Assembly: GCA_020137815.1 (NCBI GenBank)
Contig: CM035358.1
Coordinates: 2,704,821 to 2,768,820 of the forward strand
Length of the DNA: 64,000 nucleotides
Source: Hormiphora californensis
Taxonomy: Eukaryota > Ctenophora > Tentaculata > Cydippida > Pleurobrachiidae
Direction: 5' to 3'
A program made the translations under genes and the position numbers. Below are positions 45,034 through 57,400 of this stretch, one piece after another (the stretch's first letter is position 1; the number at the start of each line of letters is the position of its first letter). Under the pieces are notes generated by a model. The model had not been told where the DNA came from. It worked only from the letters and a program-made list of their open reading frames with translations, and did no database searches.

Positions 45034-48000
45034 ATGTTTGAAAAACTACAAAATCTCTTTGCTGGAAGCGAGGTAAAAATACATTAAATACACACGTTAT
45101 ACAGTATACACACACACACACCCATGTTAGTTTAGTAGACCTGTACGACTGGGTTTAATCCGGTTATCCCAGCGCAATAGAGGCAAATAACGACTGTGGT
45201 ATAGCCCCTGGTTTCAATCGCACAACCTGCCTCTGCCGAGCCACCACTATCGATTATCTAGGAATGGGAATGTTAATTAATTACGTCCTGAAGTACCTCT
45301 TCAACTAAATTAAAAACAACATGGCAATTATAGAATTTTGTTTCAGAATTGTCTGCTTCCATTGCTAAGTTAACGATTCTATTTTCTAACTATCAAGTTA
45401 CCTTGTTCACGATGACTGACTTCATGTCTATATAGTCGTCACATATGTCTCCAAGTGGGTCAGATGAATATTTGTTCTGGCTCCTCAAGATGATAACATC
45501 GTGCCTGAGAGATATTTCAGCTTAGTTTTAAAACCAAAACGTGAAGCTAATCTGTACTGTCGAATGATTCGTCTCAAAGATTCTTTGACAAAGAAGCTAG
45601 TTTAATTTATGCCAAAGCAAAAGAGTTGAAGTTATTAAGATTATTTCGGCCTTGCTCGACCCTCTCTCACCGTGCCCAGACTTAGAACATAACAAGAGAC
45701 TTATCTTACCCTTTTTTATCGGTTGAAGTGCCGTCCTGGCCCTTTCTTCTTAGTCTCCTGAGTTCCGAAAACCGATCTTTTGCATCCTGAGCCAGCTCAC
45801 TATCCCATCTGAAACAAGTCAAATATTATGGGTGACGTGGGTTGGTCAAATGATCTATAACAGAAATAGTAGGTTGAGTACTGTGTAGTCTGAATTTACA
45901 TGAGCCATATGGCGGAGTAGACACTACTATCCAGCCTAACATAATAACTGTGTAATTTGTTGTCACACTAAACATTGTATCTCCTTCTATTAATATTAAC
46001 TCGTTTAAGGGTACGCTAACCAAAAATTTTTTTCGAGTGCAGGGAAATCTCTCACCGTAGGGTTGTAGGCCATGCCAAGGAGACCTCAAATATGCAATTT
46101 GAGCTCTCAAGTCGAATTCATATTTTTGCTACAGCTGCTTGAAAAATGAACTGAAAATAAGTTTTTGGCATCTTAAAAATACATTTGTAAAGATAGGATC
46201 ATAAAAATTTGTGGATTTGAAGAGGACAAAGAGGTGAGTAGCCACAAAAAATTTTTTTGAAATCCGAGCTGATTTCCGGTCCTGAGATGGATTTCTTTTT
46301 TTTGACTTTAACGCCATATTTGGCCAAGTTCCGAAAATATGTGAAAGCTGTAAATTGGTCAAAAGTTGCGTCTAACGATTCTCTATATGGCCATAAATTT
46401 TGGGCGTGTCCTTATTTGAGATAAGCTGTACAGAGTTTTTTTTGTGAAAGCCGTCATTTCAGAAATAAATAAATTCCCTGTATCTCAAAAACGGTTGATC
46501 GTAGAGACCTGAGACTATGCTTAAACGATTCAGAAGGTCCGATTTTGGGGGGGTCTTCTGAGAGACATTTTGCTCCTACTTCAACCGTTTTTGCTGTAAT
46601 TGCGAAAAACAAAAACCCATCTTCGCCATCGTGGATTTTTTGTGTTTTTGTTTTTGATGATTATAGGGACCCATATGGACCAAATAGTGAAGGAATTAGC
46701 TTGTTAAACATTTTTCCATAGTTTCGGTCCTTTCTTAGCTAAAATTCCCTAATTACAGGATATTGGAGTTTAGCTTTTGCCCTTTTCATAGAATTTGTTT
46801 TTCGCAATTACAGCAAAAACGGTTGAAGTAGGAGCAAAATGTCTCTCAGAAGACCCCCCCAAAATCGGGCCTTCTGAATCGTTTAAGCATAGTCTCAGGT
46901 CTCTACGATCAACCGTTTTTGAGATACAGGGAATTTATTTATTTCTGAAATGACGGCTTTCACAAAAAAAACTCTGTACAGCTTATCTCAAATAAGGACA
47001 CGCCCAAAATTTATGGCCATATAGAGAATCGTTAGACGCAACTTTTGACCAATTTACAGCTTTCACATATTTTCGGAACTTGGCCAAATATGGCGTTAAA
47101 GTCAAAAAAAAGAAATCCATCTCAGGACCGGAAATCAGCTCGGATTTCAAAAAAATTTTTTGTGGCTACTCACCTCTTTGTCCTCTTTAAATCCACAAAT
47201 TTTTATGATCCTATCTTTACAAATGTATTTTTAAGATGCCAAAAACTTATTTTCAGTTCATTTTTCAAGCAGCTGAGAAAAAATGAAAGATGGAGAAAAG
47301 AAATTGAGGGGCCCCGGAGGTAAACCCCCCGGAGGGGGACAAAAAAAAAAAGGTGGGGACCCTGTGAAAAAAAGGTTTTAACCACCAAAAAGGCCCAAAG
47401 AAAGAAACAAAAGGATCCCCGAAAAAGAAAGAAAAGAAAAAGAGGGGAAAAAAAGGAAAAAGAAGAGAAGGGGAGAGAAAGAAAAGAGGGGGGGAAAAAA
47501 GGGGGGAAAAAAAGAAAGAACAAAAAAAAAGCAAAAAAAAAAAGGGGAGGAGAGAAAGAGGAGGGGAGAGAGAAAACAAAGGGGAAAGGAGAGGGGAGAG
47601 GGGAGAGAAAGAGGGAGGGGGAAAGGGGAGGGGGGAGAAGGGGAAAGGGAGGGGAAAAAGGGAGCAAAAGAAAGAAGAAAAGGAAAGGAGGGGGGAGGGA
47701 AGGGGAGGGGGGGAAAGGAGAGAAGGGGGGGAGAGGAAAAAGGAAAGGAAGGGGGAAGGGGGGCCCGGGGGGGGGGGAGGGAGGGGGAGGGCCCCCTAAA
47801 ACAAAACCCCAAAAAAAAAGGAGCAAACGGGGCCCCCCCCCCCTTTTTTTTTCTCCAAAACCGATTTTTTCCCCCCCCATATCCTTTCCTTTCCGGAAAA
47901 GGCCCGAAAAAAAACAATGGAAGTTTGGCAAAAGAGAAACAATGAAAAATGAGGGAAAAAAAAAAAAAAAAAAGTTTTATTAATTGGGAAAGAAAAAAAT

Positions 48001-48828
48001 GAGAGGGGAAAAGGAGAGAAAACGATTTTTCCGCAAAAGGCAGTTTTTTTTCTCCATATTTCAAAAAAAATACCAATCAAGGAATCTGAGCTGGGGATTT
48101 TTTTGGTTCTTTTTTTTTTGGGGGGTTGGAGGGATTCTGGTTTGAGGGGGGGGGAAAAAAAAAAAAAAAAAAAAAACAAGGATTTTAACGCCCCCTCTCA
48201 AATCCGGTGTTTTTTGTTTTTTTTTTTTTGTTTTTGTGTCTTTTTTTTTTTCATTCTTTACCCCCCCCCCCTTTTTCCCTTTCACACTCAGTATCACTTC
48301 ATTTTTTTTCCCCCCCATGTCGAGTACATTTGGTTAAATCTTATCTTTTTTGTACCACCCTTTTTTTATTGGGTTTTTTAAAAAAACGCTTTGCTTTTAG
48401 ATTCCCTCTCCTTCTCCTCTCCTCTCTTCTTCTTTTTCCTCTTCCTTCTTCCTCCTCTCTCCCCCTACACAAAGTTTGTTTTAGTGAGCCAAACAAAAGT
48501 GCATTTTGGTCACTTTTACTTTCATTTCCCTATGATCAGCCAATTTGGGGCCAGCATTCAAGTCACGTGAGCATCCCCACCCAATTCGTTCATTTTCACT
48601 TGCCTCTCTCAAAAACCCTGTGTTTTTGTTTTTGTTTTTTTGCTTTCGTTCTTCATTTTGGTTTCCCCACCCCCCCCCCCCCCCTTTTCCCCCCCCTCGT
48701 ACATTCTTATTTTTTGACCCCCCTGTCGAGCACAGGGAAAAACTTTTTCGTACAAAAAATTTTAGATTTGGGGGGGAAAAAGATTTGCTTAAAAAGGAAA
48801 ATTTTGGGGGCCCCTCTTCCCTCTTTTC

Positions 48829-48890
<62 letters not shown>

Positions 48891-51800
48891 GTTTTGTCAG
48901 TGCAGCCAATCAAATTGCTGCATTATGGTCACTTTCACTTTCACTTTCACTATGATCAGCCAATTGGGTGCCAGCATTCTAAGTCACGTGAGCACCTCCC
49001 GATCCCAATCTCGTTCATTTATCACTTGCCCTCTCTCAAATCCGTGTGTTTTGTGTTTATGTTTTCTTGCTTTCGTGTCTTCATTTTTGTTTCATCTCTT
49101 CACCCCCCCCCCCTTTTTCCCTTCTCACACTCAGTATCACTTCTTATCTTTTTGTACCCCCCACTGTCGAGCTACATTTTGGTCTAATATTACCCACCGC
49201 CCCACAACCCCACCCGCCCTCCCCCACCCACCTCTCCCAATATAGCGGGCATTCATATACTGCATACTACAGAGACAATCCTTGTGTTTTGGTGCACTAA
49301 GTCGCTTATCGCGTGTAACAATTAACAAATGTTCTTAGCTTTCCCGCCCGACTTGTCTTCTAGAACATTCTAGTGGTGCTACATTCTGTCCAACCCCTTT
49401 TTGTGTTTGATCGTTCTCGTTTATCTTTTATACAGGGTGTTCATATGGGATCTTTACAAGCGTTGGGCTTTACCCAGAAAAAAGTTGACAAATTTAGCTC
49501 ATGAAACTTCATACTTGGACTATTCTATACCCTCATTCAAGGTTCCTGGTGTTTCCGGAGCTCTACTACCCCTGGAAGTGTGTTTTTGGCATCAAAACTA
49601 CCAGAAGGAATTTTTTGCTGATTCTGAGACTTTGCTAGAATGTTTTTTGGGTATTTTTTATGTCAATTCCAAAGTTTCGTGATGATTGGATGTGTTTTAT
49701 GAACTCAAAATTTCGAAAAAAGTGCCTGGAAAAGCTCTAAAACATCAATTTTTGCCGTTTTTGAGCTGTTTTTGGGCCTTTCCAGCCAGTTTATTTTGAC
49801 CTTGGTGACTGAACCACACATCCAATCATCATGAAACTTTAGAATTGACATAGAAAATACCCAAAAAACATTCTAGCAAAGTCTCAGCATCAGCAAAAAA
49901 TTCCTTCTGGTAGTTTTGATGCCAAAAACACACTTCCAGGGGTAGTAGAGCTCCGGAAACACCAGGAACCTTGAATGAGGGTATAGAATAGTCCAAGTAT
50001 GAAGTTTCATGAGCTAAATTTGTCAACTTTTTTCTGGGTAAAGCCCAACGCTTGTAAAGATCCCATATGAACACCCTGTATATCTCTGCTGGAAACATAC
50101 CTCTCAGTCTCATCTCATCACCAACAACATCACGGTACCAATCACCCATCAAAATGCTGTAAGTTTGTCAGTCCGTAATGTTTGTTGTTTTTAAAATTAG
50201 ATACATCTAGAAAGCCCTGGTCCAATTTATTTCATGAACCTTCCACTCACCAATACTCGCTCATTCGTTTCTAGTTTCAAGATGATCACAATCAATTCAC
50301 TGATTCACTGTTATCATTCCAAATCCGTTCATTCATAATTTGTTAAAGTTTTATATTTCCATTCATTGCATACCTTATTATTATTATTGATACGAAATCA
50401 CCAGAGTCATATTAGATCAAATGATCTTGTGCTACAGTTACCCCAAGAAAATTTATTGGTATTTTTCCATTGTTTCTTGCTTAAATTATTTTAGAATTCG
50501 GACTGAAAAATAAGAATTTTCATCTACACCACCATTATTATATCTAGCTTGCGAATGAGCCCTAGTATAGCTAAAGTTACTGAGAAGAATTAAGTTTTAC
50601 GATCTAGAAGTATGATTTCATATTCTTTCACCAATGACAGACCCCCGACAGACAGAAGACGATCTGGTGGTGATTCCGAAAGGATGATCCGGCACTATGC
50701 TGTCTCGCCTGTTCGGCGAGACTTGGCTGTGTGACTGTTTACAGTCCCAGATGAGTGGTCCAAACCAAACCAAACCAAACTGAAAAAACAGAAATGGCAG
50801 AATGGGCTAGAAGTATTTGAAGAATAAAGGAATTGGATGAAGGCGGTACTTTCACCTTTACATTGCATGAGTTGTTAAAAGGTTTCAGTTTTATGGAACT
50901 AAAAATATAACATGGAAAGGTGTGTTGGAAAATTGGATGAAAATATTTGCCGATATTTCCTGCATTTTAATGACTTCTTTATGTTTCTACACCTCTCTTT
51001 CTCTTTTTCTAAATATTTTCTATCTCACTCTCTCCCCTTCTCTCTCTGCATCTGAGAGCCCTTTTTCTCTACGAGACTAAGCAGGATAATCTATATGCAA
51101 TTGTCTTTCCAAGTGTACAGTTTACGAATGTGCTAGAAAATTTGGAGAAGCAGACATTTTAAATCAGTCAACGTGTGATGAATAAAATGAAGAGAGAATG
51201 GGAGTCAGATTTAGCTCTTTTTAATCTTGACATGAAAAAGTCGACTCGAGAAAAAAGGACTTTCTGTGGAAAAATGTCCAATGCTCCACCCTCAAACTCC
51301 CATGTGATTTGAAAATTGCAGGATTACCTAACTTTGACATCACACCTACGTCACAGCATATGTCATTTAAATAGATTCCTTTGAGAGAGAGAAGGGCGTT
51401 ATAACTAAATTGTAGTTATGCAGTCCTGACTTGAGAGATAGAGAAAGAAAACAGGAGAGATGGAGAGAGAAGGGGGAGAGAAAGAGAGAAGGGAGAGAGA
51501 GGGCATTGTACTGCATTGCAGCTGACCAGCCCTGTCCAGTAATTAGCAAATTTTAATTGACATCTGTTTAGTATTTCCGTTAGTTGAACAAGCGAGAATT
51601 ATTTAGTCAAGAATATGTAACTGCATAGTGCATGACACTGTAAAATGTGAACAATTTTATATGAGTTCTGGCCCATCATGATAATACACCGTCGGGATGA
51701 GATATTGAAGGAGTGAGATATTGAGATATTGAAGGGGCGAGAGATTGGAGTGGTAAGATATTCAAATTATGAGGTAGGTAGTTAGAAGGATATAGAGTCT

Positions 51801-54308
51801 GGGTAAGAGAGAGAGATGGAGGGTCTGTGTGTAAACTGTAAACCGAGTATTGCTATTTTATAATGCTACACACACCCAATTCTACACACTGCAGCAGCAA
51901 GAGTTAGATTGTCTGTTACAATCTGTGTGTCTGTCATTGTGTCTGTCTGGCTGTGTGTGTGTTTGTCAGTTTGTATGTGTGTCTATCTGTATGTCTGCCA
52001 GTGTGTATGTCTGTTTGTCAGTGTGTCTATCTGTGTGTCATTGTGTCTGTGTGCCAGCTACTTCACTACAAATGTTTTCTTGTTAAAATGTTTGTGACTG
52101 GTTGTCAACGTGTATAGTATAGTAGGACCAAGAGCACTACTCCTGTTTGTGTGTTTGAATGTTTTCAGACAGTTTATTTTCACATCATTCATGTCCCTTT
52201 GCTAAGCATAGTATGCTTACTCTTGATTTCTAAGCAAACATGAACATAGCACGATCACCCTATCAGTTTACTATCGGTCAACTGTTCATAACGTCAACCG
52301 TGCATTACGTCAACTGTTCACTACGTCAATCAGTTTAATAACTTACCGGCAGATGCCGAGGAGAGAAGGGTCGGGATAACTAACGCCAAATGAAACAACA
52401 ACATCATCACTCCCATGTTTCTAGCTCTCTTGCCCCCTTTAAACTACACCATTTCAACTAATACAGGTGTTTCAAGTGCACCCAGGCAGAGAATTAACAC
52501 CCACGTGCCTTACAACTGTTTTCTGTCCCCTAATTGTCCCTTTCATCTCTCTATCATGTCATCTCTCTTTTTCTTTCTATCTCTCTTTTTCTCTTTCTCT
52601 ATCTATCTTCATCTATCTTCCTCTCGCAGGCCCAATTTGCGAGAACTCAACAGCAATTTGTGGAGCACTGGTACTGCGTCAAAGAGAGTTTGAAGAACAG
52701 CAGCGGATCGTTAAATGCAGGTGGATGAAACTATATTCGTGCTCGATTCTAAGTATTATAGTGAGCCCTTTTTTATGAGAGCTTTCAGGTTGACAGCTGT
52801 GCGCTCCCTTTCTTTTGAAGTAGGGAGATAAGAAACATTAAGTAGAAAAAGTAGAACAGCTCTTATTATAATGGGTTTTTATCTTTACTGTGCCGAGTTT
52901 TTAGGATGCTGCAAGAGAAGGAACGAGGTTGAGATTTAAAACAGCTGGAATCTCTGCATTCCGTCACTCAGCTGCATTGAGAGTTAGAAAGATTCGGACC
53001 TTATAAAAACGAGAGAGAGGTTGAATATATGGGCACTGTATTACAACAAGCTGTAACACCTTGCCTCTCAATTCTCCCCCTTGTCCCACGTACAACCTTC
53101 TGATACATTTTGTACTGAAAAGAGTTTGTATAGAGAAAGATCGACTGTGTTTATGTTCTAAATTGTCTCACAAATGATAGCTCTCTCCGTGAGCGATGAT
53201 AGTACAGTCCCGTAGATCAATGACAATTGACAAGTTCCGTGCAAGCTACCAAAGTTGATAACGTCACTCCTAGCTCTCATCACCCTCTCTCTCCTCCCCA
53301 GATGTATACGACAGCAAAGCGGCCAGCCACATCGCCGAGATGATTTATATGATTGAAAATGACAAGGCACCACCAGAATCCGATTATGTAAGTGTTCTGT
53401 GGGTGGTTCGGAATAAGAGAGATAAGATTTCATATGTCATGATTCGTGTGGCTCACATTGGTAACGAAGTTACCCCTCCCTTGCCGGCGCGGCGTGCGAA
53501 GCACGCCAAACGAAGGCCGCGAAGCGGCCTGAGTGTGAGGTGTCTTCGATAGATTTGACTCGTGCAAACTACTAGCTTACTACAGAACAGAGAACAGAAT
53601 TTTGTGTAATTTAACTGATTAAGTCATGACAAGGTACACCAAGGACTGTCCGCGGTGTCATCTGACACACAACTCCTGAAAATATTGTGTACAGCGTGGT
53701 GGTGGAACGCGCGTCCGCCGAACTGCTTTCGAACAGTGATTTGTGCGCGCTTTGGGGGAACATCTCCCCCATACCCCGCCATCGCACGCGTCATCAATCG
53801 ATCTCCCCTCGATCTCACATGATTCTCATCCGATGCTTTCCTAACCCTTTCCAATTATTTCCAGGGTCCGTGCGTAGAGTTTATCCTTCAGCACGATGTG
53901 CTAGGAACACTACAGAAACACGCTCAAAATGATGTACCAGTCGGAATCAGGAAGATTGTCCTGACCTTTCTTTCTCAGCTAATCCAGAAACTTCCCCGCT
54001 CTGCCCTCCCTCATCTTCACATACATCGTCCACTTCAGGTATTATGATAACTAGTGTATGTGCTAACGAAGATTAATAAGTTAAGACATCTCTAATAACA
54101 CAAATTGTTTCTCTCAGGATATGCTGTGCATATGCGGGAGCGGGAAATATCCTATTGACGAAATTAACTTCATAACTTCTATTCTTGGGAAGTTCCACGA
54201 GGATCCATCTCTGGTTAACTTGTTCATGAACGAAACACTCGGACGTAACGGCTCAAAGGTATTTATACTCGTGAATTGTGATTTGCCCATAGCTTCCGTG
54301 GCGCAATA

Positions 54309-54341
<33 letters not shown>

Positions 54342-54460
54342 CTGGTTCAAGTCCAGCCGGTAGCGAAGACTTTTTGCACTTTTTTTAGTCCAACAAAAGC
54401 AGATGAAAGGGAACACATTTTCCCACTTTCTTTTCCAGACAGAGCTTCCGTGGCGCAATA

Positions 54461-54493
<33 letters not shown>

Positions 54494-57400
54494 CTGGTTC
54501 AAGTCCAGCCGGTAGCGAATACTTTTTGCACTTTTTTAGTCAAATAAAACACCTTTTTCTCACAACAGAATATAATGTACACGCCAAAGTTTTCATACTA
54601 CATACGAGAATCATAAACACACAGCATGTTTTCACACATTTTTTCTGAGAAACAATTATTTTTTCTGAGAAACAATTATTTTGTATAAATCCCTGTCATG
54701 ACTGACCATTATGATTATGGCAATTATGTCGATGTTTTACCAAAATTAAACTTTATTTGGCGGGAGAAAAATACCCTCTCCTTCGTAGAAAACGGTCTCT
54801 GTGACTTCGTGCATGGCCAGCAGGAATCCTTTATCCTGTACCAATGGTTCCTAGCCAGTGTTGCTAATGTGCCATCGATTGGCTTCAGCTCTTCTTTATT
54901 TTTGGGTAGCTCTCCAGTGAAATTATATTTTGAACACATGTCGTACTTCAGTGATAGGGCATCATGAAGAACAATAAGTAATTCATTGTCATAGAGAGCA
55001 ATGTTGAAGTTTTCTATTACGTACTGAAGTAAAGGAATGTCGTTTTTCGAAGCCATAAATAGAAGTGAACATAGTTGCTGATGAAATTCAGAAAGAAGGT
55101 CAAACTGAACAACCACAACCAGTAGCAAGTCCATTTCAGATCGTTTTGTAATGGTTGTTAGCAATCTGGAAAGGTGAAACTGGAAATATTTTTTTCTCTC
55201 AGGGACGAAGGGCTGCGACATAAGGTGATCCAAAAACGTGGTGTTTTCATATTTTACACATGCGTCCAATGCCAAAGTTGCAATATCCCAGAACTGTCCA
55301 ATTTCTAATGCCTCCATCTTGGATTTGGAACGGGCAGTAGTGGCCGAACCCCATTCATTGTAGAGTATAAAATACAATTCAGAAAGTTCCCATTCAACTT
55401 TAAAAACTGCGAACATTTTGAATAATTCCTTCTTCACACTAAAAGGATAGGGACCTCTATACCAAGGGTAGTTACTCAATACCTTCTTAATGCTTCCCGA
55501 ATAACAGGCATTGACAAATACCCGTACCGATTTTGGGTCAAAGTCAGTCACATCATGGTCTAGTTCTCCCTCCTTCTCGATAAGATTCTTCAGGACCGGA
55601 GAGCTTTTGGTCAGAATGTAGGAGTTCAGAGGAATGGTTTTGCCATCTTTTAGAGTAAAACTGATGTTATGATGTACTGTTTCTTCTCGACAGTGTTCAC
55701 CAAAATCAGGCGTATCATGTTGAGAGTGAGCAAGTGGTAAAGAAGCTGCCCTGTCTATCATGAAAGTAACCACAGATTTTTTATCAGGAATTTCAGAGTT
55801 ATCAAAATGTATATATCTTCCAAGAGGTTTTTCTTTCCCCGGTTTGGATCGACTTCCAATAGTTATAGTCAGTAGAAGTTCTTTAACACTGATGGTACCG
55901 CTTGTGTTATCTACGACAACTGTAAATTTTACTCCATATTTGGATTTCCGTCCCTCAGCAATCCATGTTATTCCATCCTCTGTATGGCTTGTAGAGACAG
56001 TATCATCTGTCATAAAGTCCTCTAACTTTCTGTGGAAGACCACTACGTTGTTCCGAACTGGTGGAGCCAAAGGTAGTCCAATGTAGCTGTTGTTAATCTT
56101 AATATGAACTTCAATGTCCAAATATTCAATTCCATCCAGATCCAATCTTACTGGATTGATGAATTTTTCCAACCTCTGTGGCGAGCTTTTCGAAAATATG
56201 TGATGGAACAGCTCTGTTTGAGTTTTTAGACCGTAGAGAATCGGATCTTCATCCCCGGTATCCATGTATCGCATTTGTTTGAGTACAAAATAACTTGCAT
56301 CACAGTACCATTCTTTTGCCGAGTTAATTGGTTGTATAGAAAACTGAACATCAAAGTCTTTGCCATTATTCTGCATTTTAAGCTGTAATCTGAATTCCTT
56401 GTAGAACACCATGGCACTTGAATAACAGATATCCGTCTCAGAGTACTCGGACCGCATCCGATTCTCCCAAAAACTCCCCATTTTGACTATATCCATTCCA
56501 CTCTGCAGGTAGTAAATAATTAGTTATGAAGATTGTGTATAACAGGCCAACGAAGCCGATACTAAAACAGCTGCGGGCTTTAGATGGCAGAAAAAGCATA
56601 TTCAACAGAAGACAAGCATCACAAGCGTTCTTATCTCACTCATATTCTGTCACGGGGTGGGGTTAGACTAGCAAAAAAAGCGGCGTTAAATTTCACTGGA
56701 CCAAAGATAAACACAAGAATTCTAAAATCTAACCTTTTTTCAGAGTTACGAGTTGAGACTCCTGGACGCCCTGATATCCCTGTCCCATTTGAAGGATGAC
56801 AGAGTGGTGAAGAAGAGTTGTGAGAGTTTGTTATTGTGTGTAGCGGCTGATAGTGAATATGTGATTGACAACATTCTCTCCTATACCATTCTCGTCCAGG
56901 ATTTGGTGAGTGAAAATGACAGACTGACACAGTATTACACGCGGTACAGTCGAACCAAACCAAACTACACAACTGTTTCTTCGCTTTAGCTTCGCACACA
57001 GCATCAAAGCTAAAGGTAGCTACGCGACAAGACAGTCTTTTGTGAGACTGATCATATGCAGTACAAATTCAATACAAAATTGTCTAACACTGCACCTTCC
57101 CTAGTAAAATCCAGCTCCCCTGTCCAATTCCCCTACTTCTAACTCCCCCTCCCCTGCTTCAGGTATCCCGGTTATGTCAGAGGTACGGCTGTCTCCGTGC
57201 TGAGCCCTCTGTTCTACTTTACACTAACGTATCATGGACCTCCCAGTTGGAACACACCATCGCAGAACACACGGACTCATCTGCAATCCGCCTTTTATTA
57301 TGGGTTAGTGTTGGTGACATACATACACATGTGCGAGATCGATATTACACTAAGTGAATGGGTGGCAATGGCACTAAGGGTTAGTGTTGGATAATGTGGG

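Noticed and set aside
45139-45257. tRNA-derived SINE
   Set aside because: TGGCTCGGCAG and GATTGAAAC resemble Pol III A and B boxes but each has a mismatch and no tail or second copy was seen.
47203-48076. Long minus-strand ORFs (242 and 232 codons) rich in Phe, Pro, Leu and Ser
   Set aside because: They come from the polypurine/homopolymer tract; composition alone explains the lack of stops and no domain is visible.
49401-50152. Two nearly identical peptides (VFIWDLYKRWALPRKK...) on opposite strands, and a similar pair at 46129-46362 and 47045-47323
   Set aside because: They are mirror translations of the two arms of foldback elements, not a conserved protein family.
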